From assembly GCA_039105265.1 (NCBI GenBank), contig JAPFFF010000018.1, positions 620,001-684,000 on the forward strand: a DNA stretch of 64,000 bases, in the 5' to 3' direction. Numbering within the stretch: the stretch's first letter is position 1; every line of letters starts with the position of its first letter. Under the pieces are notes generated by a model. It searched no databases. It was given only the letters and a program-made list of their open reading frames with translations, and was not told the DNA's origin. This document shows, piece after piece, positions 7,265 through 16,895 of this stretch. The DNA is from Tritrichomonas musculus. Its lineage: Eukaryota > Parabasalia > Tritrichomonadida > Tritrichomonadidae. The position numbers and the translations under genes are program-made.

Positions 7265-10174
7265 ATGGATCAAGAAGTTTTAAAACTTTCAGCACAAGTT
7301 ACAAAAAACGACAACTCTTATTTCATTCTATACGATACAAACAAGCGTCAGTATTTTACAATTATTCAAAATAATGATATTCAAGTTCCACAAAAATTAC
7401 TATATGCACAAGAAAATGAACCTGTACCAATATCTATTATTCAGTTCCTCGAATTTTCATCTATAAATCCCAATATTATCACCAAAGACCAAAATGATAA
7501 AAATCAGTATTCTCTTGTTTCACTTTTTGATCTTTTTTCACCTTTAGAATCTTCATCATTTCTTAATAATGATCAAAATTCACCAAATATTCCTTCGCAA
7601 CTAAAAAATAAAATTGATCTTAAATTTACTCCTGGCGAATACGCAAAAGCGATTTACGGAATATCTCAAGCACTTTGTTTTGCATCTAAGCACGGTCTTA
7701 GTGTTTCACTTTCTGATATTTTCTTTGATAATGACAAACTTCCTCATATTGCTTTTTGTTCCCCACTCTTCAAACAATCCCAAAAACCTATATCAACAAG
7801 TTCAAATGAATTAAATAATAAATTTGATGATTATGTTTACAGTTCAGAAGAAACCAAGATTGCTTTTGGCCATATTCTTTACCTCCTTGCTCTCCTTACA
7901 TTCGATGATAAAAACGGCAAAGAAGTTCAAAACGATGATGATAACTTTTTCTTTAATGATGATGACGACGACGTTGGAATTGAAACTGAAGATGGCGAAA
8001 AAATTGAGCTTGAAGCAGAAGTCGAAGAAATTAAGCAAGTTGATGATGAGAATAACGAAGTTATTATAGAACAAGAAAAAGAATACGTCAATTTAGACGA
8101 AAACAATGATGGTAACCATAATGATGATAACAATAATGATGGACAAAATCAAAATGGCAATAACAATGATAATTTAAATGAAAATGAAGAGCAATCAAAT
8201 AATAAAAAAACTATATTTAATCGTCAAAAAATCTTTCATATTTTCAGATTAGCTCATCATATCATATCGCCACCATTTGAACTTTTCCCATCGTTCATTG
8301 ATGAATTGTTTGACCGATGCATGTGTCCTACTGTTCCATTTGAATGGATAATTGGGCAGATATCTACTAATATAGAGTTCATCATTGAGCATGGAGAAGA
8401 TGCCGAAAAAGTTATTGATGATCCCAAAACGCAATCAGCTATTCGTTCATTTAGGCAATATACAAATGAATTTGAATCCAATAATAATTCAAGCAGTAAT
8501 GATCAAAATACTGAAGTTGCACCATCAAATGGCATTGACATGGATGATATTCCATTAAGGCCGCCAGCAGCTGCACCTGGCACTTTTCGATCCTTTGTCA
8601 TTCAAGAAGATCTACCATATAAGATGGACCCTTGGATTTACTGTCAAACTCAAAGTATTATTGATCTTCAAGCCATTTTAATGGATACGACTGAAGATAC
8701 TCTTGAAGAAAACATAAGCATTTTTCTTGATAGCATCTATCGTCATGATATGCAACTCATTGACTCATTTGTTCATTACATCATCATAGCAGTTTTTCAT
8801 CGGCCCAAATGTATCAAGACTATATGTCTTCTTGTAAAAGGAATTATTGATTCATGTCTCAACAACAAGAAAGAAAATGATGATGGCGAAAAATATGTTT
8901 CAAGATTAAAAGAAGCCATTTTAAGAATGACACCAGAAAAGCCAGCCTCATCAGGTCATTATGCCAATGCCTGCGGTCCATTAAATTTTTTATATGAATG
9001 TCATAAAATTGGTATTTTTAACGATGACGAAATTTACAAATTAATTCGAAATTTGACATCATTAAAAGACCAAAATAATGACCAATCAGATCCATCTCAA
9101 TATGATAATGAAAAGTTTGACGTAAGGAGAGTTGGCGCTCATTTAGCTGCCTATTTTGCTCCTCTACTTGATCGTGTTGATTTCAATCTTCTTCAAGCGA
9201 TCACGAATCATGTTGTTAAATATCGAGAAGACTTTCCCAAAGTTTACTACAGTACTTTTAACGTCATAATGGACATTATCACGCAAGAACAACAAGAAAG
9301 AGCAATTCTTAACCAGTCCAATCAAGACTTATCGCGTGAAAACTGGATCATTTTAGAGAAGATGATATATAATGAGAATGGAATTCGTGAAATTTTACAG
9401 CAAGACAAAATTGAGTCACTTAGAGAAATGGCAGCCAATCCTAATTTCGATATCAACCAGCGAATAAATCCATCTTTATTTGATCCTTATTTCATGGCAG
9501 CCGATAAGCCGACAATTTTGGAATATGCAGCCTTTCATAGTGCCATTAAATGCTTCCGATATTTACTATTAAATGGCGCTGATACTGAATTGAAAGACTC
9601 AATTGATCGAGCAGTTGTTCATTATGCAATTGATGGAGGAAGTATTGAAATCGTTCGAATTTGTGAACAAGAAAGACTTAATTTTGACGGTGCTCTTGAA
9701 GAGTCAGTTAAAATGTATCAGTTTGATATATTTGAATGGCTTCAAGGGACAAAATATCAAGTTTTGCCTATGAATAATTTAACATATGGATCAATTCCTG
9801 TAAATGCTGCTAGAACTAATAATATTAGAATGATTTTGTTTTCTTTAGAAAATGGTCTTGATATTAACATTAGTGATCAACATGATTCATTTCCACTTTT
9901 ATTGGCTTCTTTGTTTGGTTATAATGACGTAATTAGATTACTTCTTACATCGCCAAAAATTGAAGTTAATAAACAAGATACTCAAGGTAATACTTCTTTA
10001 ATCATCGCTATCGATGAAGGTTACGTTGATACTGTTAAACTTCTTCTTTCTCATAGAGATATTGACGTTTTAGTAACAAATAATCACGGAGTTTTATGTC
10101 TATTTTTTCTTATCTTTCTGCTATTCATTACGCTGCTATTCAAGGAAAAGTTGAAATTGTTCGTATTTTATTAG
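7265..10174 (+). CDS. degenerate kinase-like domain plus ankyrin repeats (DUF3447 type), upstream part
   Basis: The frame has 969 codons. Residues about 1-210 look like a degraded protein kinase fold: a 'GISQALCFASKHGLSVSLSDIFF' segment stands where HRD-x4-N should be, and no catalytic Asp is seen. An Asp/Asn/Glu-rich low-complexity stretch covers about 215-320. A helical region follows, then ankyrin repeats of the DUF3447 kind from about residue 740 (for example EYAAFHSAIKCFRYLLLNGA). The last repeat stops being ankyrin-like at about 10090. The final 25 or so codons are hydrophobic and unlike the family, while the neighbouring frame from 10096 continues the repeat. I therefore read 7265-11025 as one gene interrupted by a frame change. 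See the next entry. Confidence 0.75.
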   Translation: MDQEVLKLSAQVTKNDNSYFILYDTNKRQYFTIIQNNDIQVPQKLLYAQENEPVPISIIQFLEFSSINPNIITKDQNDKNQYSLVSLFDLFSPLESSSFLNNDQNSPNIPSQLKNKIDLKFTPGEYAKAIYGISQALCFASKHGLSVSLSDIFFDNDKLPHIAFCSPLFKQSQKPISTSSNELNNKFDDYVYSSEETKIAFGHILYLLALLTFDDKNGKEVQNDDDNFFFNDDDDDVGIETEDGEKIELEAEVEEIKQVDDENNEVIIEQEKEYVNLDENNDGNHNDDNNNDGQNQNGNNNDNLNENEEQSNNKKTIFNRQKIFHIFRLAHHIISPPFELFPSFIDELFDRCMCPTVPFEWIIGQISTNIEFIIEHGEDAEKVIDDPKTQSAIRSFRQYTNEFESNNNSSSNDQNTEVAPSNGIDMDDIPLRPPAAAPGTFRSFVIQEDLPYKMDPWIYCQTQSIIDLQAILMDTTEDTLEENISIFLDSIYRHDMQLIDSFVHYIIIAVFHRPKCIKTICLLVKGIIDSCLNNKKENDDGEKYVSRLKEAILRMTPEKPASSGHYANACGPLNFLYECHKIGIFNDDEIYKLIRNLTSLKDQNNDQSDPSQYDNEKFDVRRVGAHLAAYFAPLLDRVDFNLLQAITNHVVKYREDFPKVYYSTFNVIMDIITQEQQERAILNQSNQDLSRENWIILEKMIYNENGIREILQQDKIESLREMAANPNFDINQRINPSLFDPYFMAADKPTILEYAAFHSAIKCFRYLLLNGADTELKDSIDRAVVHYAIDGGSIEIVRICEQERLNFDGALEESVKMYQFDIFEWLQGTKYQVLPMNNLTYGSIPVNAARTNNIRMILFSLENGLDINISDQHDSFPLLLASLFGYNDVIRLLLTSPKIEVNKQDTQGNTSLIIAIDEGYVDTVKLLLSHRDIDVLVTNNHGVLCLFFLIFLLFITLLFKEKLKLFVFY

Positions 10175-11025
10175 AAAAGGCACAATCAATGTTTCACGAT
10201 GGAGCTTTGCATCTCGCTCTGTTTGAAGCAAATGATAAATTCAACATTTTCCACTATTCACTAATAAGATATGGTGTAACAGTCGATGTTGTAAGAAAAA
10301 AGAAAACCGAAGAAAAAAATGAAACTGAAAATGAAGAAGAAAATGAAAATGAAAGTGAAGAAGTTATTGTGAATGAAACACCTGATTGTTTGAAATATAA
10401 AGAAATTTTCAATATTCTAGTGAATTATTTATTATTAAATAGAGATTTGATATCAGTTAAAGAAAATAATAAAAATCAAAAAGAAGAATCGCAAAATAAA
10501 GAAAATTCTGAAAATCCAGAAGGTAATTCAAATTTGAATGATAATTCAAATGCTGATTCAAATTTAAATGATGATTTGAGCGACAATGAGAGATTTGTAT
10601 ATCAGGAACTTCACTCAATTCTGGATAATAAAAGATTTATTGATATGGTGAGAAACAGAAAGTTGGTCATGCCTGACAGATGCAAGAAAGTTGTTGATGA
10701 TCTATTGAAGGAACATGAAGAAGAGGAAGAAGAGCAACAACAACAGCAGAGACCTCAAATGATTTTCGATCTTAACCAGTTCCATAATAATCCAGCGATG
10801 ATGAGGGCGATTTTGCCTCAGTTGATGCAACTTGCAGCGCAAAATCCTCAAATGATGCCTTTTGTAAACCAACTCATGCAGCTCTTCGCAAATAATGATA
10901 ATAACGAGGAGGAAGAAGAGGAAGAATGGAAGGAAAATGATCAAAAACAAGATGATCAACAAGACGAAAATGATCAAAATCACGATGATCATCAAGATGA
11001 AAATGAAAATAATGAAGAGAACTAA
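10096..11025 (+). CDS. ankyrin-repeat continuation with acidic tail (downstream part of the same gene)
   Basis: The frame has 309 codons. The real homology begins at SAIHYAAIQGKVEIVRILL, the second half of an ankyrin repeat whose first half (VTNNHG) lies in the previous frame. Further on are a Glu/Asn-rich linker, a helical stretch rich in Met and Gln (MMRAILPQLMQLAAQNPQM) and a very acidic Asp/Glu/Gln tail. Restoring one ankyrin repeat would need removal of 3n+2 bases (about 23) in 10091-10119. No GTATGT or ACTAACACACAG splice signals are present and no AG ends the segment. The cause could be a sequencing or assembly error, a genuine frameshift or a very short non-canonical intron. Confidence 0.6.
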   Translation: MSIFSYLSAIHYAAIQGKVEIVRILLEKAQSMFHDGALHLALFEANDKFNIFHYSLIRYGVTVDVVRKKKTEEKNETENEEENENESEEVIVNETPDCLKYKEIFNILVNYLLLNRDLISVKENNKNQKEESQNKENSENPEGNSNLNDNSNADSNLNDDLSDNERFVYQELHSILDNKRFIDMVRNRKLVMPDRCKKVVDDLLKEHEEEEEEQQQQQRPQMIFDLNQFHNNPAMMRAILPQLMQLAAQNPQMMPFVNQLMQLFANNDNNEEEEEEEWKENDQKQDDQQDENDQNHDDHQDENENNEEN

Positions 11026-11359
11026 TTTTTTAGATATTATTGCTTTTTTTATTCGGGTTTATTTAAATTCTTATTTTTATTTACTTTCCTTCTTTGGTAA
11101 ATTCAGCTGAAACAACTTGATAATTATAAAATATCCAATTATGATTACAATTGTCATGATAAAACATCTGATGTTTGCTATATGTTATAGATCAAATGAA
11201 TAATATTAATTACAATATGCTGATAAATAAAAATATTGGATAAAAAAAAAAAAAAAGATGTATGTAATTGATGAATATTTAATATATAAATCAGTACTAA
11301 TTTATTATATAAATTAATGATCATAAAAAAAATATTTAAGATGAATGATCATCATTAAT
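11026..11359. other. intergenic between convergent genes
   Basis: About 330 AT-rich bases with poly-A and ATAT tracts. No gene is seen. Confidence 0.6.
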
Positions 11360-13885
11360 TTATGCAACTCCTAGCTCCTTAAGTCTATTTTTGGCGGGTT
11401 CTGATCCAGCATTTGCAGCGGCCCTATAATAAGGGATAGCTTCATTCATATTCTGAGGGACGCCGAAGCCAGTTTCTAAGCATCTTGCAACAGCAAATAA
11501 AGCGTCAGGGAAACTTTGTTGTGCTGATGCTGAGTAATATTTAATGGCTTCCTGTGGATTCTTAGCAACACCTGCGCCATATTCAAGGCAAGTTCCATAC
11601 GAATATTGAGCAAACATATTACCTAAATCAGCTCCCATTTTGTAATATTTTGAAGCTTCTTTCATATCTTGTTTGCATCCAATGCCTTGTTGATAGAGAG
11701 AACCAAGTTCAAACATGGCTTGTGGAGATTTTTTATCTACTGCAGATTTACAATATTTAAATGCTTTTTTAACATCTTGCTGAACACCTTGGCCACTCTT
11801 CAACATTAAAAAGTACATAAGACAAGCATCAGCATTTCCAGCATCAGCTCCTGCTTTTAAGTAGTATGCTGCATATTCAGCACTTGCGGGAACATTTTGG
11901 CCATAATAAAACATCTTTCCAATTTCATACATTGCATTGGAATCCCCTGAATCAGCTTTTTTGATAAGAGCATCTGCTTGAGGATTGCCTGTAACTAATT
12001 GTTTTCTAATATTCTTTGAAGAATTCGAACCTGAAACAATTGATGGGAAATCTTCTGCTAATGTTGATTTAATGTTTTTAACAAGTTTCTTTTGATCTTT
12101 TGGAATTGGCTCTTTTGTTAGTTCATGCAATTTCAGAATTGCTTCTGGGAAATCAAGATTTGCTGCCTCTTGAATGTAACCTAAACCAATGTCCTGATCG
12201 CCTCTGTTAATATATTTCAAGCCAACTAAGTAAAGGGCTGGTGGATATTTTGCAATTGCGGCAGTATTAAGATTCTTATCTACTTTCGAATAATCAACTT
12301 CTGTGCCAATTCCATTTTCAAAGTATGAGGCAAGACGATAGAGAGCTGGCAAATATCCTTTCTTTGCTGCAGATTTAACATATTTGAAAGCATACTTTGG
12401 CTCTTTTTTATAAAAAGTGCCAGCAAGGTATTGTTCTCCAATGATGCATTGAGCTTCAGGTATTTTGTGGATATCGCAAGCTTTTCTGATGAGTTTCATT
12501 CCTTTTTGCACGTCTGTTTTAAGAAGCATTTTCCCGTAAAAAAGTTGAGCTTCTCCAACATCTGATTTAACGGCATCTATAATGAGATCCATGCCCTTTT
12601 CCTGATCTGTCTTAAGTAATATAACTCCATATTTAAATTCAGATGGTGGATAACGAATATCTGCTCCTTTTTTAAGTAATTCCGCTTTTTTCTGTTCATC
12701 TTCGTAAAAATCGCTTAACAAGTAATCTGCCTCATAAACTCCGTAATCTGATGCACGTTGTAAATAGCCTCTTGCTTGCTTTTTATCACAAACTCCAGCG
12801 ACAGCATCTTTTAATGATCTTCCCATATGATAAAGGCCCATTGGTGAATCTTGTCTAGCAGATTTTTCATAATACTTAACGGCAATATTGGGATCTGCAT
12901 CAACCCCTTTTCCTTGCTCATACATTAAGCCAAGCTTCCATTGACCTTCACGGTTTTCATTTTTAGCAGCCATAGTGTAGTATTTAAGAGCAAGTTCAAA
13001 ATTATCTTCTTGTAAAAATAAATCAGCGCATTGAACCATTGCTTTTCCATTATTTCTATCTGCTTGCTCTTGGAGTGCTCTTGCTTTTTTATCAATAATT
13101 GTAAAGAGAATTGTATTAGGCACAATTATTTTTGTATAATTATCTAATTGAAACTTTCTGCTCTTTTTCAATGCAAGATCATGCTCAAGCATGTACTTGA
13201 TAATCGTTTCCATTGAAGGTCTAGTTGCTACTTTATTTTGTAAGCAAAGAACAATAAAAGGAAAGAATTTGTCTGGAACTTTTGAACTATCTATTTTGAA
13301 TCCTTCTTGTGTAATTGAATCTTTGTTTGGATATGGATTAACTCCAGCAATTAATTTATAAACAAAAACTCCAAAAGCGTAAATATCGCTTTTGTCAGTT
13401 GGTTCTTCACCATTTAATAGTTCTTTTGCCTTGAATCGAGTATGACTTTTTGTTGATGATTTTGTTGCAATGCCATAATCGCAAATTTTAATTTTTCCTT
13501 TTTGATTAATAAGGATTGAAGAGAACGAAAGATTTCCATGTATGATGCCATGCGCATGGAGATGATTCAGAGCGCATGCCACGCCATATATTGCAAACAT
13601 CTTTGCTGTATCATCGAGTTCAACGGATTTTGTAAGTTTAACCATATTTTTTGGGTACTTTAAGAAAATCTGATTATCAGTTGAAGAATCATATTTTGCA
13701 AGGCAAGAATGATCAACTTTTGAAAGTTTCTTTCCGATTTCTACTGAATTTAATTTTTCTTTTTTGTTTAATTTGTAAAGTATATATTTTTCTCCTTTCG
13801 TTTTGTCTAATACAATTTGTTTTGTTGCTGTAGGAAGTGGTTTGTATTTTTCGCATACTTCAAACCCATCAGGTAGTTCACTCAT
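11360..13885 (-). CDS. pseudokinase with Sel1-like repeats
   Basis: The protein has 841 residues. Residues about 10-235 are a protein kinase fold: a beta-3 Lys is present (YILYKLNK), but the catalytic loop reads HGNLSFSSI instead of HRDLKPxN, so both the catalytic Asp and the Mg-binding Asn are missing. CDYG replaces DFG, and the activation segment ends in KAKELL rather than APE. It should be a pseudokinase. From about residue 270 to the end run many Sel1-type repeats of roughly 36 residues with the A-x-x-x-Y-x-K-A-A-x-x-G pattern, which form a scaffold for protein interactions. Kinase-Sel1 fusions are numerous in trichomonads. Partner and pathway are unknown. An initiator-like TCATT lies 17 bases upstream of the start. 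Confidence 0.85.
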   Translation of the reverse strand: MSELPDGFEVCEKYKPLPTATKQIVLDKTKGEKYILYKLNKKEKLNSVEIGKKLSKVDHSCLAKYDSSTDNQIFLKYPKNMVKLTKSVELDDTAKMFAIYGVACALNHLHAHGIIHGNLSFSSILINQKGKIKICDYGIATKSSTKSHTRFKAKELLNGEEPTDKSDIYAFGVFVYKLIAGVNPYPNKDSITQEGFKIDSSKVPDKFFPFIVLCLQNKVATRPSMETIIKYMLEHDLALKKSRKFQLDNYTKIIVPNTILFTIIDKKARALQEQADRNNGKAMVQCADLFLQEDNFELALKYYTMAAKNENREGQWKLGLMYEQGKGVDADPNIAVKYYEKSARQDSPMGLYHMGRSLKDAVAGVCDKKQARGYLQRASDYGVYEADYLLSDFYEDEQKKAELLKKGADIRYPPSEFKYGVILLKTDQEKGMDLIIDAVKSDVGEAQLFYGKMLLKTDVQKGMKLIRKACDIHKIPEAQCIIGEQYLAGTFYKKEPKYAFKYVKSAAKKGYLPALYRLASYFENGIGTEVDYSKVDKNLNTAAIAKYPPALYLVGLKYINRGDQDIGLGYIQEAANLDFPEAILKLHELTKEPIPKDQKKLVKNIKSTLAEDFPSIVSGSNSSKNIRKQLVTGNPQADALIKKADSGDSNAMYEIGKMFYYGQNVPASAEYAAYYLKAGADAGNADACLMYFLMLKSGQGVQQDVKKAFKYCKSAVDKKSPQAMFELGSLYQQGIGCKQDMKEASKYYKMGADLGNMFAQYSYGTCLEYGAGVAKNPQEAIKYYSASAQQSFPDALFAVARCLETGFGVPQNMNEAIPYYRAAANAGSEPAKNRLKELGVA

Positions 13886-13899
13886 TGAAAAATAATATC

Positions 13900-13904
13900 A
13901 ATGA
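13900..13904 (-). promoter_or_regulatory. putative initiator (Inr) of the pseudokinase gene
   Basis: On the minus strand TCATT fits TCA(+1)Y(T/A); +1 would be the base opposite 13902, a leader of about 17 bases. Confidence 0.4.
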
Positions 13905-14712
13905 AGTGTAAATCATCTTATTCAGAAATTTATTGAATTGAAATTCAATAAAGGTTTTATTCTATATAGAATAATAAGCAATAAAAAATACTTTTTTTGG
14001 TAATAATTCATCAAAATAGCATAATAATTGATTCTGACGAAATTCAAAAGCTTTTGATGCTCATTGAATTATTGAATGATTACGAGAAATTTTCACCTTT
14101 AAACAGCTTGTAAGATAAAAAATAAAAACCATTCAAATTAAAGGGTAAATATTTCGAGTCTTTCATATCTATGAATTTGGAACTATTATAATATACCATC
14201 ATGCATCCTGTTGTATCCGGGTTTCCCCATTATTTATATTATAAGTTAATCTATTCATAGTTAATTGAAAATATCATGCAAATTGTATCTTCATTTATTA
14301 TGTATTTTATCGTAAGCTGGTGTCAAGTAACCAAAAAGATATTGGCTTTGCTTCAATAACTAAACAATCATTTATTTTAATAAGAAATAAATATATCAAG
14401 TTTAATTAAAAGAAAGGTTATGATATATCCATAAAGATTTTTAAACATATAAATAGGTTTATAAACTTAAAAATGGATTTTATAATAAATTGGTAAAAAA
14501 TGTTTTTTTTTTTTTTTATTTTTTTTATTTCTTGAATGAAATGACCATTTATGGAAACTTAGTCTATAATTATTTATTTCTTGAATGGCACTTTTTCAAT
14601 AGTGATATGTTTCTATAATTGAGAGGTTTACACCACCATTTAGCTATTTAAAGCCGGTTTTATTTTCAAATTTGTTTATAACTGCAATACTTTTCTGAGT
14701 AAAGTGATCACT

Positions 14713-14719
14713 TCACTTT
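14713..14719 (+). promoter_or_regulatory. initiator (Inr) of the SCS-beta gene
   Basis: TCACTTT is a textbook trichomonad initiator, with the +1 adenosine at 14715 and a leader of 7 bases. The same core (TCACTT) occurs just upstream, giving a tandem TCACTTCACTTT. Confidence 0.7.
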
Positions 14720-14721
14720 AA

Positions 14722-15933
14722 ATGCTTACCTCAAGCTTTTCTCGCAAGTTCAATATTCTCGAATACCAATCAAAAGAAATCTGTGCAAAATTCAACGTTT
14801 CTGCTGGTGAAAACATTGTTGCCCGTACACCAGAAGAAGCTGAATCCGCCTTCAAAAAGATTGGACTTCCAGCATGTGTCGTCAAGGCTCAAGTTTATGC
14901 TGGTGGCCGTGGTAAAGGAACATGGGTTGAAGATGGCTACAAGTCAGGTGTCCACTTTGTCAAATCCGCTCAAGAAGCTCGTGATGTTGCTGCTCATATG
15001 ATCGGACATCACCTTCGTACCAAGCAAACAGGACCAGATGGTGCTCTCTGCAACTGCGTCATGCTTTCCGATCCAGTTGAAATCAAACGTGAACTTTACT
15101 TTGCAATCCTTCTTGATCGTACTGCTCAAGCTCCAGTCGTCATTGCCTCAACCCAAGGTGGTGTTGAAATTGAAGAAGTTGCTAAGAACCACCCAGAAGC
15201 AATCTTCAAGGAAGTCCTTGACGGAATCACTGGAATTACAGAACAAGTTGCCCGCCGTCTTTGCCAAAAGCTTGACATCAAAGGAAAGGCATTCGAATCA
15301 GGTGTTGTCGAAATGCAAAAGCTTTGGAAGCTCTTCGTCGGATCTGATGCCACACAAGTTGAAGTTAACCCACTTGCTGAAACAGCTGATGGACGCATCA
15401 TCACAGTCGACTCCAAGTTCAACTTCGATGACTCAGCTCATTACCGCCAAAAACAGATCTTCGGCTACCGTGATCTTACACAAGTCAACCCAATGGAAAT
15501 CCGTGCTGAAAAATTCGGACTTAACTACGTCCCACTCGATGGAGATATTGCTTGCCTTGTTAACGGAGCAGGTCTTGCCATGGCTACTATGGATGTCATT
15601 AAGCTTGCCGGTGGTGATCCAGCTAACTTCCTCGATCTTGGTGGTGCTGCTTCTGAAGAAGCTGTTACTGAAGGTTTCGAAATCATCACATCAAATCCAA
15701 AGGTTAAGGCAATCCTTGTTAACATTTTCGGTGGTATCGTCAAATGCGACATGATCGCCAAAGGTGTTATCGGTGCCGTCAAGAAAGTCGGTCTTAAGGT
15801 CCCACTTGTTGTCCGTCTCGAAGGTACCAATGTTGACATGGGTAAGAAACTCTTCAAGGAATCTGGTCTCCCAATCATCACAGCTTCCAACTTAACAGAA
15901 GCTGGTGAAAAGGCTGTCGAAGCTGCCAAATAA
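14722..15933 (+). CDS. succinyl-CoA synthetase beta subunit, hydrogenosomal
   Basis: This 403-residue enzyme subunit catalyses succinyl-CoA + ADP (or GDP) + Pi = succinate + CoA + ATP (or GTP). In trichomonads this is the substrate-level phosphorylation step of the hydrogenosome, fed by acetate:succinate CoA-transferase. The N-terminus MLTSSFSRKF is a short Ser/Arg presequence followed by the mature start NILEYQSKEI. The ATP-grasp half includes KAQVYAGGRGKG and EVNPLAET. The CoA-ligase half includes NGAGLAMATMDVIKLAGG, NFLDLGG and NIFGGIVKCD. Length is normal. Codon use is strongly biased toward C-ending codons compared with neighbours, which fits high expression. The stop forms TAAA. It works with an alpha subunit not present in this window. 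Confidence 0.96.
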   Translation: MLTSSFSRKFNILEYQSKEICAKFNVSAGENIVARTPEEAESAFKKIGLPACVVKAQVYAGGRGKGTWVEDGYKSGVHFVKSAQEARDVAAHMIGHHLRTKQTGPDGALCNCVMLSDPVEIKRELYFAILLDRTAQAPVVIASTQGGVEIEEVAKNHPEAIFKEVLDGITGITEQVARRLCQKLDIKGKAFESGVVEMQKLWKLFVGSDATQVEVNPLAETADGRIITVDSKFNFDDSAHYRQKQIFGYRDLTQVNPMEIRAEKFGLNYVPLDGDIACLVNGAGLAMATMDVIKLAGGDPANFLDLGGAASEEAVTEGFEIITSNPKVKAILVNIFGGIVKCDMIAKGVIGAVKKVGLKVPLVVRLEGTNVDMGKKLFKESGLPIITASNLTEAGEKAVEAAK

Positions 15934-16093
15934 AAACGTTAACAACGCTCTCTTTTTCCTTTTTTTTTTATTTTATTTTATTCTTTTTGGATTTATTTTT
16001 ATTCTAAGCTCAAAAATTCATACTCTATATTTTTTCGTTAGAAGTATGATGAAGATTGTGCATGGTGAAATATTTTTCATAAAAAAAAATCAA

Positions 16094-16669
16094 ATGAACG
16101 AATATGATAAATCTTGGTGTCAAAAGCTTCTTACTGAGCTAAACAAAATGCCAATTACAGTACCTTTCAGATTGCCTGTTGACCCGATTCGTGACAGTGC
16201 TCCAAATTATTTGAAAATTGTTAAACAGCCAATGGATCTTGGAACAATGAAAAAGAAACTGGCTGGTGATGAATATCATACCGTTCAAAGTTTTATTGAT
16301 GATATTAAACTAATTTGTGATAACGCCAAACTTTTTAACGGAGAAAAAAGTTATTATGGATTGATATGTGATGATATTATGACAGAAGTTCACAAATTTT
16401 ATTGCGAAAAGGTCAATAGTACCCATCAAGAATGGCTTAAGTCACTAAATAAAGCTGTATATGAGTTGCAAGAGCACATGAAATATGCACCTGTTGATTC
16501 TTCAATTATACCCAAAGAGGTTCCAATGCCAAATATCTCATCACTCGATCAAGATCAAATTTTGCAAATTGAATCTAAAATTGGAGGTGATTCCATTAAC
16601 ACATTAAAGAAGTCATGGCCATTTTTAAATGAGGCAACACAAAAAAAGATTGTTCAGATTGTTCATTAG
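16094..16669 (+). CDS. bromodomain protein
   Basis: The protein has 191 residues from the ATG at 16094. Residues about 8-105 form one bromodomain, an acetyl-lysine reader: FRLPVDP at the ZA loop start, PNYLKIVKQPMDLGTMKKKL, and NAKLFNG carrying the acetyl-lysine-contacting Asn. The remaining residues are a short helical tail of unknown role, reminiscent in size of the ET region of BET proteins but not clearly homologous. Two earlier ATGs at 16046 and 16049 would add 16 residues. I prefer 16094 because the fold starts right after it. It begins about 160 bases after the SCS-beta stop. Likely nuclear, in chromatin reading. Confidence 0.85.
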   Translation: MNEYDKSWCQKLLTELNKMPITVPFRLPVDPIRDSAPNYLKIVKQPMDLGTMKKKLAGDEYHTVQSFIDDIKLICDNAKLFNGEKSYYGLICDDIMTEVHKFYCEKVNSTHQEWLKSLNKAVYELQEHMKYAPVDSSIIPKEVPMPNISSLDQDQILQIESKIGGDSINTLKKSWPFLNEATQKKIVQIVH

Positions 16670-16895
16670 ATTTTTTATTTATATTTGTTATGTTATTTAA
16701 TTTTGTTGAGAATAATTATTCTTTATATGATAAATATAATAAATCTTGTCTTATTTCTTAGTTAAAATTGTCACTCTCATTTGAAATATATACGTATTTC
16801 ACAAAAAAAAAAAGAAAAAGAAAAAAAGAAATAATTAATATTAATTATGAGGAAATTTACAGAATCAAAAAAAAAAATATATATATCATATTAAT

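Larger units (their letters stand above)
13886..14721. other. divergent intergenic region upstream of SCS-beta
   Basis: This 836-base region separates the pseudokinase (-) from SCS-beta (+). It is AT-rich, with a T run at 14501-14518 and one short GC-richer spot near 14206-14228. I find no open frame or tRNA. Initiator-like sites at both ends are listed separately. Confidence 0.6.

Noticed and set aside
14206-14228. GC-richer spot resembling part of a tRNA arm
   Set aside because: No GGTTCGAATCC-type B box and no foldable cloverleaf around it.
15126-15929. Minus-strand frames opposite SCS-beta
   Set aside because: The plus-strand gene is unambiguous; open antisense arises from its biased codon use.
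15905-16045. Bromodomain gene starting inside the SCS-beta 3' end
   Set aside because: No ATG before 16046 other than overlap with SCS-beta in another frame; the added residues are hydrophobic and unlike the family.
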